27,152 nt of DNA from Pseudomonadota bacterium (GCA_021811005.1 JAJZPY010000008.1:1-27152), one strand, 5' to 3'; positions 8,430-15,898 are shown, numbered from the stretch's first letter. The notes: generated by a model from the letters alone, not told the origin. Numbers and translations: made by a program.

Positions 8430-9047
8430 ATGAGCGATTTCAACGACGATGCGGAGAACGGCACAACCGCATCCACCAGCACCACAACCACGACGGGAAC
8501 AACCACGGGTGGCACAACCAGTGGCACGACGACAGGCACCACCACCGGCACGGTGACCACGACCGCGGTCGGTGACGACAACGGGACTTCAGGCTCCGTG
8601 GATCAGAGCGACGCCGTGGCGGCCAGCAGCACCACCAGCACGACCACCACAGGCACGACCACGACTTCGGGCACCACCACGACGACCACCACGGGCGACG
8701 ACAACGGCGCTGCGGGTCACGTGAAGCACGCCGATGCTTCGCCCGATGTGCTGGCGGACGGCAGCGACCTCGTGCTGACTTCCGGCACGACCAGCAACGT
8801 GTCGCTCACCTCCGGCACCACCAATGCCACGGTGTCCAACTTCAGCCACAGCGACGTGCTGACGCTGGACGCGGCCATGGTGCAGGAAATCATCAGCGGC
8901 CAGGTCACGGTCAAGGCCACGGCCACTTCGGTGGAACTGGACAATGCGTCCACCGGCGCCATGGTGCTGCACCTGAATCTGGATCACACCCTGGGCCCCG
9001 TCGGGGTTCACCCCCAGGGCGGCGGCGCAGTGACCGTCACGCTCTGA
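8430..9047 (+). CDS. Thr-rich low-complexity protein, probable secreted/surface protein
   Basis: This is a 205-aa acidic protein almost free of Cys and Arg. Residues about 14-95 are two Thr/Gly tracts, each ending in GDDNG. Residues about 100-205 form a beta-rich domain (SDLVLTSGTTSNVSLTSG, VSNFSHSDVLTL, ATSVELDNAS) with a Gly-rich, hydrophobic C-terminus (GGGAVTVTL). There is no Sec signal peptide. Such composition and C-terminal form are common in type I secretion substrates of the repeat-protein class. The ATG at 8430 is chosen because AAAGGAG sits eight bases upstream; the 32-codon extension to 8334 is out of character. The gene ends at a strong terminator and faces a sulfotransferase gene. 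The Thr tracts could be O-glycosylated; that is inference. Confidence 0.75.
   Translation: MSDFNDDAENGTTASTSTTTTTGTTTGGTTSGTTTGTTTGTVTTTAVGDDNGTSGSVDQSDAVAASSTTSTTTTGTTTTSGTTTTTTTGDDNGAAGHVKHADASPDVLADGSDLVLTSGTTSNVSLTSGTTNATVSNFSHSDVLTLDAAMVQEIISGQVTVKATATSVELDNASTGAMVLHLNLDHTLGPVGVHPQGGGAVTVTL
8476..8708 (+). repeat. degenerate Thr-codon (ACN) repeat, two tracts each ending in GDDNG
   Basis: Runs of ACC/ACG/ACA codons with Gly or Ser interruptions occur as two blocks, each followed by a GDDNG sequence (codons ending near 8585 and 8708). The block looks duplicated. Such ACN tracts can change length by slippage or recombination. Confidence 0.7.
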
Positions 9048-9073
9048 TACCGCTTTACCGCAGCCCCCTCGTT

Positions 9074-9109
9074 AAAAAGCCCGGTCCTCACCAGGATCGG
9101 GCTTTTTTT
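9074..9109 (+). terminator. rho-independent terminator, likely bidirectional
   Basis: AAAAAGCCCGGTCCT pairs with AGGATCGGGCTTTTT around a CACC loop, with one G-T pair, followed by a T7 run on the plus strand. The minus strand also ends in T5. It lies between the convergent Thr-rich gene (stop 9047) and sulfotransferase gene (stop 9129) and can serve both. Confidence 0.88.
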
Positions 9110-9128
9110 GCGTGCTGTTGCCACACCG

Positions 9129-9758
9129 TCAGGTGGCAGACCACCTTTCTTCGGCGCGGTACCCAAAGCGCCGAAAAACACCCTGCTCCGAAGCGAAAAC
9201 CCGCTCGATCAGCTCCGGCGAGTAATCCGCCGGAAAACGCACCTTGTCGCTCACGTTGACCGCAGGCACTGCACGCAGGCGCGCTTCGTCAAAGGACTCG
9301 CCGGCCAGGGTCAGTGCCCGCACCAGATCTTCCTGCAGGTTTTCATAGCGGCCCACGAAATCGATGGAGGCCTGTTCCGTGCCGATGAGATCGTCCAGCA
9401 TGTTGCCGTAGGCCCCGGGATAACGCGTGGTGATGTTGACGATGAACTCCTGGAAATAATCCGCGCGGCAGGCCCGGTCCAGGGCGCTGGCCTCATCCCA
9501 GCCGTAGGTCATCTTGTATTGCCAGAAGGAGCGGTACAGGCCCAGGGGGTGGCGCACGAAAGCAAACTTGAAGCGCCCGGGATGGGGACAGTCCCGGTGG
9601 CCCAGATGGGCGTTGTCATTGACGGCGTAGTACTCGAACTCCACCTGCGCCGCTTCCAGCGCATGACGCACCCAGTTGCCGCCGGTTTTGGGAACATGAA
9701 TGAAACAGGAGTTTTTCAGAATCAGCATGCAATGGATCCATGGCCAAAGTGCCGCCAT
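9129..9758 (-). CDS. sulfotransferase family protein (HVPKTGG type)
   Basis: This 209-aa protein carries the 5'-phosphosulfate-binding motif FIHVPKTGGNW (about residues 19-29) and the 3'-phosphate motif FVRHPLGLYRSFW (about 67-79). These are the two PAPS contacts of Golgi-type and bacterial sulfotransferases. The HVPKTGG spelling is that of the carbohydrate sulfotransferase branch, so a glycan acceptor is more likely than tyrosine, though this cannot be decided here. It is shorter than many family members, but both PAPS sites and a C-terminal helix are present. The start at 9758 has a weak GGA four bases upstream; ATG at 9728 (MLILKNSCFIHV) is the alternative and gives a more usual N-terminus. 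The gene lies tail-to-tail with the Thr-rich gene. Confidence 0.85.
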   Translation of the reverse strand: MAALWPWIHCMLILKNSCFIHVPKTGGNWVRHALEAAQVEFEYYAVNDNAHLGHRDCPHPGRFKFAFVRHPLGLYRSFWQYKMTYGWDEASALDRACRADYFQEFIVNITTRYPGAYGNMLDDLIGTEQASIDFVGRYENLQEDLVRALTLAGESFDEARLRAVPAVNVSDKVRFPADYSPELIERVFASEQGVFRRFGYRAEERWSAT

Positions 9759-9958
9759 CGTTCCATGCCTGCCACCGCGAAGTTGTAAGGACAGGTAAAG
9801 GCTTTGAAAAAGAATGTTACGATTTTACGGTGAACCTTCTGCGACCCCATGGAACAACCGTGGCAGGTTGTGAGATGATGGCTCGCCAGTGCTGCAGCAG
9901 GGGCCCATAAAAAAACAGGTATTATTCGGCCCCGCGCGGTTGCTGCCGCTCCAATACC

Positions 9959-9984
9959 AAAAAAAACCCCTCTAAAAAGAGGGG
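9959..9984 (-). terminator. rho-independent terminator of candidate sRNA
   Basis: CCCCTCT / AGAGGGG stem with a TTTT loop, followed on the minus strand by T8 (9966-9959). It could also end read-through from the pseudoazurin gene. Confidence 0.8.
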
Positions 9985-10053
9985 GCAGCCCGAAGGGGGA
10001 AAGGGCAAAAGAAGGGTTATGTGGTCGCTGGACCTTGGCGGAACAGCGACCAC
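9959..10053 (-). ncRNA. candidate Fur-repressed small RNA (RyhB/NrrF-like layout), ~95 nt
   Basis: On the minus strand a promoter with a Fur-box-like spacer (10059-10087) precedes a ~95-nt transcript with no ORF. Its 5' end is a perfect 10-bp hairpin (10053-10044 with 10030-10021, 13-nt loop). A pyrimidine-rich stretch follows (10020-9985), with a small GCCC/GGGC hairpin (10006-10003 with 9991-9988) that exposes a CCCCC loop able to pair with Shine-Dalgarno sequences. The 3' end is a 7-bp hairpin (9984-9978 with 9973-9967) followed by eight Ts, the usual Hfq-type sRNA terminator. Iron starvation would switch it on. This is a call from structure and promoter only; I do not recognise the sequence as a known sRNA family. 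Confidence 0.6.
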
Positions 10054-10058
10054 TTTTT

Positions 10059-10087
10059 ATTCTAAATGCGAGCCATTCTCACTACAA
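10059..10087 (-). promoter_or_regulatory. sigma70-like promoter with Fur box in the spacer
   Basis: On the minus strand TTGTAG (10087-10082), a 17-bp spacer and TAGAAT (10064-10059) form a promoter. The spacer contains TGAGAATGGCTCGCA (10081-10067), a 7-1-7 match to the Fur consensus TGATAAT-N-ATTATCA with one strong half (TGAGAAT) and one weak half. A repressor bound here would block RNA polymerase. The predicted +1 is at about 10052-10053. Confidence 0.6.
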
Positions 10088-10178
10088 TACCGGCGAGGGA
10101 TTTGTCCGTAACAATTCCCCCTGCTGCTTGACCATGGTCAAGATTTTCCTCACGCGGTCAGCCGCCGCTCCATAAAAA

Positions 10179-10625
10179 TCACTTCACCTGCGCCAGGGCC
10201 TTTTCAAAGCGGTCCTTGTTGATGGCCATTTTTGCCGATTCCGCAGCCGCGGCTTTCCTGGCCTCTTCCAGGTTGACCGGTTTTCCCACCTGAACAACCG
10301 CCACCATGCCCATGGTCCGGTGCACCTGGCACACCACCAGATAGATGCCTTCCTTGGTCATCTTGACGGACACGGGCGTATCCGCCTTGCCCTGCCAGGG
10401 CACAGCGCCCGGCGGCACCAGAAGGGAAATGCTGGTGTGGCCCGCCTTCTGTTCGGGAACAAACGTCACCGTATCGCCCACTTTGGCCTTGGTGTAGATG
10501 GGGTAGAACGTCAGGGATTGCTTGTCCGGTGCCGCGGTCATCATCCGGACTTCGATGTTGGCGGCCACGGAACCCAGCGACAGGACACTTGCGACCAGCA
10601 GGAATGCTGTTTTCAGCGTTTTCAT
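10179..10625 (-). CDS. pseudoazurin-like type 1 copper protein
   Basis: This 148-aa protein has a Sec signal peptide (cleavage predicted after residue 22, SVAA/NIEV) and a cupredoxin fold. The four copper ligands are visible: His63 (AGHTS), Cys99, His102 and Met107 (CQVHRTMGM), with the Cys-x2-His-x4-Met spacing of pseudoazurin. A helical C-terminal extension (about 119-148) is also typical. Pseudoazurins are periplasmic electron carriers, often donating to nitrite or nitrous oxide reductases; no denitrification gene is in the window, so the partner is unknown. The ATG is preceded by GAGAGGGGGG. The gene stands alone, with the candidate sRNA about 130 bp downstream on the same strand. Confidence 0.92.
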   Translation of the reverse strand: MKTLKTAFLLVASVLSLGSVAANIEVRMMTAAPDKQSLTFYPIYTKAKVGDTVTFVPEQKAGHTSISLLVPPGAVPWQGKADTPVSVKMTKEGIYLVVCQVHRTMGMVAVVQVGKPVNLEEARKAAAAESAKMAINKDRFEKALAQVK

Positions 10626-10906
10626 GATCAGCCCCCCTCTCGATATTGCATCGTAAGGAATGCACCGTCCCTGATGTGACGTGTGACGGCGGTTGCGGGG
10701 AACGACCTGCAGGCTGTGGTGTTACCAGCCTGGCAGGCTGGTTTCCTCGAACCCATTGTAGGCGCGGCCCCACCCAGCGTCAAAAGGGCCGCAGGCGGCA
10801 GCGGGCGCCCCATCAACATGAAAATTTTGTTACACAATTTCAGTGCACAAGCGGCGGTGTCCAGCCGTTTCTATGGGTAGACTCTCCCCTATTAGAGACC
10901 GCATCC

Positions 10907-13894
10907 GTGACCGCTTCCGCACCCAGCAACACCACTGAAATTGCCCAGTTTGCCGGCGCCCTGTACGACGTGGCGCTGGACAACGGCGCCATGCAATCGG
11001 TGCTGACCTCGGTCAACACCCAGGGGCTGGACCCCTTTCTCAACACCTTCTACAGCGACCATCTGGCCAGCCTGTCCACAGCCACCATCGCGCAAGCCAT
11101 GGCGCAAAACCTGGGGCTCACCGGCAGCGGCCTGACGGCCGCGGAAACCTTCATCACGGACCAGCTCAATGCCGCCGCCCCGGACAGCCGCGGCGCCACC
11201 GTGGCCGCCGTGCTGGACCTGTTTGCGGGCCTCACGGGCAATGCCACCTTCGGGCCGGCCGCGCAGGCGTGGGACACGCTGGTGGGCGACGCAGTCGCCT
11301 ACAGCCAGTCCACGGCTTCGGTCAGCAACGTGGCCCTGTCCTCCCTGACCGGGCTGTCGCTCAATCCCCCCGTCACCCTCACCACCGGGGTGGACCACAT
11401 CGTGGCCAGCGCCAACAACACCGTCATCGACGGCTACGGACAGGGCCTGGGCACGGCCAGTTCCGGCATTGCCGCCACCTTCACTGCGGGCGACACGATT
11501 TCGGGCGGCACCACCACGGGCGCCACGTTCAACCTCACGGACACGGAAACCGGCGGCATCTGGAACCCCACGGCCGTGTCCCAGGCCAGCGTCAGCAACA
11601 TTCCCACCGTCAACCTCTATTCCGGTGAAGTGGTGGTGTTTGCGCCCACCAACAGCGTCATGGGCTACACCGGCCTGAGCGACGTGCACATCACCAGCGT
11701 GTCCGGGGCCTATCACTTCGACGAGGTGGTGGTGGGGCCCGGCACCGCCGTCAACGTCACGGACCAGGCCGGCGCCGGGCTGGGGGCTGCGCCTTACGGC
11801 GCCTATGGCATGGTGGTACAGGGCGGCAGTGTTGTGACCGTGACGGAAGCCAACGGCAGCGGCTACGGCAACGCCCAGCACGCCATCCTCATCAGCGGCG
11901 GGACGGGCACCACCCAGGTGACCGTCACCCAGACCGAAGACCAGCCCAGGGGATACCAGCAGGGCGTCACCATCGACGACAACAACGGCACCATCCGCAG
12001 CATCACGGTGAACGGCCTGGACAACAACTCCTGGACCTCCGTGGTGAACTACGGGCCTTCCGGGGGTTACGGCGGCTACGGCTATGGCGGCTACGCCGTG
12101 AAGCAGTTCAACGGCGGCGACCTCAAGATCAACCACGCCACCGCCCTCACCCAGCTCACGGTGGGCAACATGGTCAACGGCGCCTACGCCACCGTGAGCG
12201 GCGCCAACGCGCTCACCAGCCTGAGCGTGGACAACGTCACCGGCACCGCCGCCATCAACCTGTACAACACCCTCACCCAGCCCATGGCGCTCAGCCTGTC
12301 GCTGCAGGGCATCAACGGCGTGGTGGACCTGTTCGACGAAGCGAGCGTGTACGCCACGCTCAACGTGTCCGTGGCCGGCAACGCGGCCCTGGACTACACG
12401 GTGTCCTCGCTGCTCACCAACGACAACCTGAACACCCTCAACGTGTCGGGCACGGGCGTGCTGACGTTTTCGCAATCGCTGCAGACCCCGGCCAACCTGG
12501 CGCAGGTGAGCGTGCAGGGCTCGGCCGGACTCACGGCCGATCTGTCCGATGCGGGCAGCGGCAGCACCGTGATCGATGCCAGCCAGTCCTCCGGCGCCAT
12601 GACCCTGTGGCTGGACGGCACGCAGCAGCAGGTGTTTCTGGGCGGCTCGGGCGCCAGCACGGTCTATCTGGACGGCAATGCCAGCGACGCCATCACGGCA
12701 GGCAGCGCCACCAGCAACGAAGTGGTGCTCAATTTTGCGCTGGGCGCCACGCCGCTCACGTCGCAGACGGAAACCCTGGTGAAAGGCTTTGACGTGCTGG
12801 GCGTCACCAGCGCGGTGGGCACCGGCAACCAGGCCATCAACGTGGCGGCCTTCAGCGGGGACCCCATTCACACCCTGGACGTACAGGGCGGCGCCATCTC
12901 CGGTTCGCTCACTTTTTCCGGGGTGGCGGCCGGCAGCACGCTGGTGGTGGACGCGGGCGACCCGCAGCCCCTGATCGTGCAGACCTCGGACCTGCAGGGC
13001 CCGAACGACAGTTTCAACGTGACCCTGGGCCAGGCCGGCGCCAGCGGCAATGCCACCACCACCGCCCTCACCCTGCAGGACGGACTGCTGCAGGGCCTGG
13101 GCAGCGTCACCCTCAACGCGCCAGGCACGGCCGGTTCCACGCAGACACTGAGCGCGTTCACCGACCTGGCCCTCAGCAACCTTACCCTCTCCGGCAGCCA
13201 GAACGTCCTCATTTCCACCCTGACGGACCACGCCGCCGCGCTCACGGTCACGGACCTGACGGCCGGCAGCACCATCGGTAACCTCACAGACCCCAACCTG
13301 GCCACGCTCACGCTGTCGGGAAACCTGGCCCTCACCTTCACGGGCGATGCGGTGAGCAGCGGCGTGACGGTCAACGCCAGCGCCGACAGCGGGCCGGTGA
13401 CGATCAGCCTGGGCACCTCAGGACCGGTGTCGCTCAACCTGGGCAGCGGGTCCAACCAGGTGACATTGGCCAGCTCGGGCGCGCAGGGCAGCGTCAGCTG
13501 GGCCGCCCATGCCGGCGCCACGGACCAGCTTTCCGTGGGGGCGGTGGGTTTGAGCGGCAACCAGGCCCAGATTCTGGTGAGCGGGTTTGTACCGGGGAAC
13601 GACCAGATCCATTTCCTGGCCGACCCGCAGGCCGCCAGCACCGTCATTGCGCTGACCCAGGCCACGGCCTCGGCCTACGCCACGGCCCAGGGCCTGGATC
13701 TCACCCAGCTTTCCACCTGGATTGCGAGCGCGCTCGCCGCCAGCGGACTGAACCTGGCAAGCCATGCCGTGGCGAGCTTTCAGCTGGGCGGCAACACTTA
13801 CCTGGTGGAACAGGCCGGAACCGCCGGCAGCGCCTTCGGCTCAGGCGACACGCTGGTGGGCCTGAGCGGCCTGCTCACCGTCACGCACCTGTAG
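10907..13894 (+). CDS. RsaA-like S-layer/type I-secreted surface protein
   Basis: This is a ~995-aa, Ala/Gly/Ser/Thr/Asn-rich, acidic protein without cysteines or a Sec signal. An N-terminal helical domain (about 1-145, IAQFAGALYDVALDNGAM...) resembles the anchoring region of Caulobacter RsaA-type proteins. LTTGVDHIVASANNTVIDG marks the start of a long beta-repeat region (LTSLSVDNVTGTAAINL-type units). The C-terminus (FQLGGNTYLVEQ, then DTLVGLSGLLTVTHL) matches the end of RsaA-like type I substrates, where the uncleaved secretion signal lies. A Gly/Tyr-rich insert is at 12050-12100. The start is uncertain: GTG at 10907 directly precedes the conserved region, while the frame's upstream extension to 10646 looks non-coding; no good Shine-Dalgarno is seen. 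Its 3' end overlaps the convergent sulfotransferase gene by 14 bp. Confidence 0.83.
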   Translation: MTASAPSNTTEIAQFAGALYDVALDNGAMQSVLTSVNTQGLDPFLNTFYSDHLASLSTATIAQAMAQNLGLTGSGLTAAETFITDQLNAAAPDSRGATVAAVLDLFAGLTGNATFGPAAQAWDTLVGDAVAYSQSTASVSNVALSSLTGLSLNPPVTLTTGVDHIVASANNTVIDGYGQGLGTASSGIAATFTAGDTISGGTTTGATFNLTDTETGGIWNPTAVSQASVSNIPTVNLYSGEVVVFAPTNSVMGYTGLSDVHITSVSGAYHFDEVVVGPGTAVNVTDQAGAGLGAAPYGAYGMVVQGGSVVTVTEANGSGYGNAQHAILISGGTGTTQVTVTQTEDQPRGYQQGVTIDDNNGTIRSITVNGLDNNSWTSVVNYGPSGGYGGYGYGGYAVKQFNGGDLKINHATALTQLTVGNMVNGAYATVSGANALTSLSVDNVTGTAAINLYNTLTQPMALSLSLQGINGVVDLFDEASVYATLNVSVAGNAALDYTVSSLLTNDNLNTLNVSGTGVLTFSQSLQTPANLAQVSVQGSAGLTADLSDAGSGSTVIDASQSSGAMTLWLDGTQQQVFLGGSGASTVYLDGNASDAITAGSATSNEVVLNFALGATPLTSQTETLVKGFDVLGVTSAVGTGNQAINVAAFSGDPIHTLDVQGGAISGSLTFSGVAAGSTLVVDAGDPQPLIVQTSDLQGPNDSFNVTLGQAGASGNATTTALTLQDGLLQGLGSVTLNAPGTAGSTQTLSAFTDLALSNLTLSGSQNVLISTLTDHAAALTVTDLTAGSTIGNLTDPNLATLTLSGNLALTFTGDAVSSGVTVNASADSGPVTISLGTSGPVSLNLGSGSNQVTLASSGAQGSVSWAAHAGATDQLSVGAVGLSGNQAQILVSGFVPGNDQIHFLADPQAASTVIALTQATASAYATAQGLDLTQLSTWIASALAASGLNLASHAVASFQLGGNTYLVEQAGTAGSAFGSGDTLVGLSGLLTVTHL

Positions 13895-14711
13895 CCGGGG
13901 GGTAGAAGGCCCGGTAAAACCAGGCGTGGGTGGTTTCGATCTGCTGCTGGATGGCGGAGGGAATCTCGTGCTGCCGGGGCGGCAGGATGGCATGGCTGCG
14001 GCGGTGGGGAAACTTGAGCCGGTAGTGGCTGTCGCTTTCCTGGAGCTGTGCCTTCAGGTGCGCCGGGTCGATGTCGTGGGGCGGCAGCCCCATCCATTTG
14101 AAAATGTGGTTCATGCAGGCCACCGGGTCGCTCACCAGGTGCTCGAACTTCACAAAGTAGAGACGGTCCCGGATGGGTGCGGGCAGGTTCTGCACGGCAC
14201 GAATGGAAGAAAGCGGCGTGCCCACGGCCTTGCCGGGCGTGAACAGCTGCACCGCCCGGTGGTAGCGGTCGAAATCCGCCAGATGGTCCACAAAATCCAC
14301 CAGCACGGTCTGCTGGTGCTGCGCCTCGATTGAACCGTACACCTGCCCCAGCTCCCGGATGTTGATGATGAGGCGCGCATTGGGCTCGAGTTGCAGCAGC
14401 AGCTCGATGCCGTGCAGCCAGGCCCGGTTCTTGTCCACCACCCAGGTCTTGTGGCAATCGTGATACCAGGATTTGAGGAACCCCGTCATGGCCTGCTGCA
14501 GGTGCGCGTAAGTGCGTTCGGGCTGCACGTCGAGCTGCGCCAGAAAAAACGAATCGTCGCTGATGAAGCGGCGCAGGTTGAGCAGCGCGTTGCACACCGG
14601 CGAACTGTGCCCTTCGCAATGAATGTCGGGGTGCTCCGCCAGCAGCTGGCACAGCAGCGTGGAACCCGCGCGCGGCAGGCCGGCCACGCCGATAAAACCG
14701 GTTGAATACAT
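13881..14711 (-). CDS. sulfotransferase (TPST-like PRAGST type)
   Basis: This 276-aa protein begins with the PAPS 5'-phosphosulfate loop GLPRAGSTLLCQLLAEHP (about residues 10-27). The 3'-phosphate region IINIRELGQVYGSI is near residue 135, and FVKFEHLVSDPVACMNHIF is the typical C-terminal helix motif. PR(A/S)GSTLL-type loops are found in tyrosylprotein sulfotransferases and related bacterial enzymes, so a protein tyrosine acceptor is plausible but unproven. ATG at 14711 is chosen because AAGGA lies six bases upstream; TTG at 14726 is the alternative. The 3' end overlaps the end of the RsaA-like gene by 14 bp, placing enzyme and possible substrate tail-to-tail. A nested inverted repeat lies about 110 bp upstream. 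Confidence 0.88.
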   Translation of the reverse strand: MYSTGFIGVAGLPRAGSTLLCQLLAEHPDIHCEGHSSPVCNALLNLRRFISDDSFFLAQLDVQPERTYAHLQQAMTGFLKSWYHDCHKTWVVDKNRAWLHGIELLLQLEPNARLIINIRELGQVYGSIEAQHQQTVLVDFVDHLADFDRYHRAVQLFTPGKAVGTPLSSIRAVQNLPAPIRDRLYFVKFEHLVSDPVACMNHIFKWMGLPPHDIDPAHLKAQLQESDSHYRLKFPHRRSHAILPPRQHEIPSAIQQQIETTHAWFYRAFYPPATGA

Positions 14712-14821
14712 ACCCAGTCCTTGCAATGAACGAACGGAAGGCGCGTCTGCTCCGCAACCGCCGGATCAGGGCCTGTGCGCAGTATATCTTTGAACCTCCA
14801 CCCCGTCAGATGACGCTCACA

Positions 14822-14867
14822 ATTAAAGCATTCTTTAATGTACTGCAGTCTTATTAAAGATTGCTTT
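14822..14867. repeat. nested inverted repeat (ATTAAAG/CTTTAAT units)
   Basis: AAAGCATTCTTTAAT (14825-14839) is the reverse complement of 14853-14867 at 14 of 15 positions, with a 13-bp spacer. The left arm is itself a palindrome (ATTAAAG-CATT-CTTTAAT, 14822-14839). No T-run follows, so it is more like an operator or element end than a terminator. It lies between the UPF0149 stop and the sulfotransferase start, both on the minus strand. The surrounding 230-bp gap holds no gene. Confidence 0.6.
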
Positions 14868-14941
14868 ACTGTGTGTTATGGAGCCAGATTTTTTCGGGTT
14901 ACGAGAACAGCGCGGAATGCGTACCGATGCGCGGGTGACGC

Positions 14942-15541
14942 CTACTCCACACCCATCCCAGGCAATTCCCCACCCCGCCAATACCCATAAATCTTCCTGA
15001 CTTCCCCCGGCAGAGCCGACGCCCTCTCTTCGTGCTGGGCCAGCGTGAGATCCAGCGCTTCCAGCTTCTCCCACCCTGCTTTAGTCCCATAGAGCATGAT
15101 CGTCTCAAACCACTCCGGATGATCTTCCATGAGTGGCTGCCATTCATCCCCCATCAATTCCAGGCCCTTGACATAGCCCATGCACCATTCATCCAGAATC
15201 GTAACCGGCTGTCCGTCATTGGGATTCTCATACAGCAGCGGCTCGTATTCTTCCGGAACATAGGCCAGCGTTGCGGCAATGGTGTTCATGTGCCTGAAAA
15301 TCAGCGACTGGATCCGCCGGGCTTCTGCAAGCGATTTGAATTGGGGCGAGGCCTCGCCTTTTTCCAGATCCCAGACCCAGGGTTGCCATTCGCTGGGAAG
15401 GTGGGTGTCCGGTGCGCTCACCAGGGCGGTGAGATACCCATCCAGCATGGCCACATCCATGTTGTCTTCCAGGTCGGAATCCAGCAGGAACTGGTTCAAG
15501 GCATCGAGTTCTTCTTCGGACAGGGGTTCGTTGAGGTTCAT
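14942..15541 (-). CDS. UPF0149 (YecA/YgfB) family protein
   Basis: This 199-aa protein has the UPF0149 features: an acidic N-terminus (LSEEELDALNQFLLDS), the conserved VAMLDGYLTALVSAPD (about residues 29-44), WCMGYVKGLEL (about 119-129) and W/P-rich segments between. It lacks the C-terminal SEC-C zinc motif of full-length YecA, so it is the short form. The function is unknown; YecA-like proteins are associated with the Sec/ribosome system. ATG at 15541 fits the family start better than TTG at 15565. No Shine-Dalgarno is apparent. It is monocistronic and more AT-rich than genes to its left. Confidence 0.85.
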   Translation of the reverse strand: MNLNEPLSEEELDALNQFLLDSDLEDNMDVAMLDGYLTALVSAPDTHLPSEWQPWVWDLEKGEASPQFKSLAEARRIQSLIFRHMNTIAATLAYVPEEYEPLLYENPNDGQPVTILDEWCMGYVKGLELMGDEWQPLMEDHPEWFETIMLYGTKAGWEKLEALDLTLAQHEERASALPGEVRKIYGYWRGGELPGMGVE

Positions 15542-15601
15542 GGTCTGTGGGTTATGTGTTAACAAAGCTTACACTTACTGAGCCGGTGGGTTTCAAAAGG
15601 A

Positions 15602-15883
15602 CTAAATGGTTGCCAGCGGCAGGAACAGGCCAAGCTTCGAGTCGGGCAGGGCAATGAAGTCGTGATGTTGATAGAAAGCCGCTGCCACTTCATCCTTTGC
15701 ATCCACCCTCAGTGCGTACGCAGCAATCCCTGAGCGAGCGGCACGCACGAGCGCATCCGCCAGCAAGGCTCCACCCAAACCTTGCCCTTTGAAAGCCCGA
15801 TCGACGGCCAGGCGACCCATGCGAACGGCCGGGACTGTCGGATAGCCATCAGAATCATCTTTCTGTTTCAGCGTTCCAGATGT
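15602..15883 (-). pseudogene. truncated GNAT acetyltransferase (TacT-like), C-terminal part only
   Basis: The frame contains the C-terminal half of a TacT-type GNAT: YPTVPAVRMGRLAVDRAF, then the acetyl-CoA loop KGQGLGGALLADAL, AKDEVAAAFY and FIALPDSKLGLFLPLA. Full-length family members have about 160-170 residues; here homology stops upstream of the Tyr codon near 15844 and an in-frame TGA closes the frame at 15884. About 80 N-terminal residues (the usual DUF-like start and first beta strands) are missing. A short ORF could begin at 15820 but would lack part of the acetyl-CoA fold. No DUF1778 antitoxin gene precedes it. It is best seen as a decayed toxin remnant next to the HigBA-like pair. 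Confidence 0.72.
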
Positions 15884-15898
15884 TCATTGCATAGTCGG

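Noticed and set aside
8476..8708. CRISPR-like array in the Thr-codon repeat
   Set aside because: Units are short, degenerate and coding, with no regular spacers; no CRISPR array or cas gene is seen in the window.
10021..10058. The 10-bp hairpin followed by T5 read as a plus-strand terminator
   Set aside because: No plus-strand gene precedes it within 900 bp; on the minus strand it sits exactly at a predicted transcription start, so it is better read as the sRNA's 5' hairpin. A dual role is not excluded.
10646..10906. N-terminal extension of the first RsaA-like protein to 10646
   Set aside because: The 87 extra residues are Arg/Cys/His-rich, unlike the Cys-free protein, and overlap the promoter region of the divergent pseudoazurin gene.
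10892..13231. Minus-strand open frame of 779 codons across the first RsaA-like gene
   Set aside because: Gly/Val/His/Arg-rich antisense shadow; the plus frame carries the conserved N- and C-terminal RsaA-like motifs.
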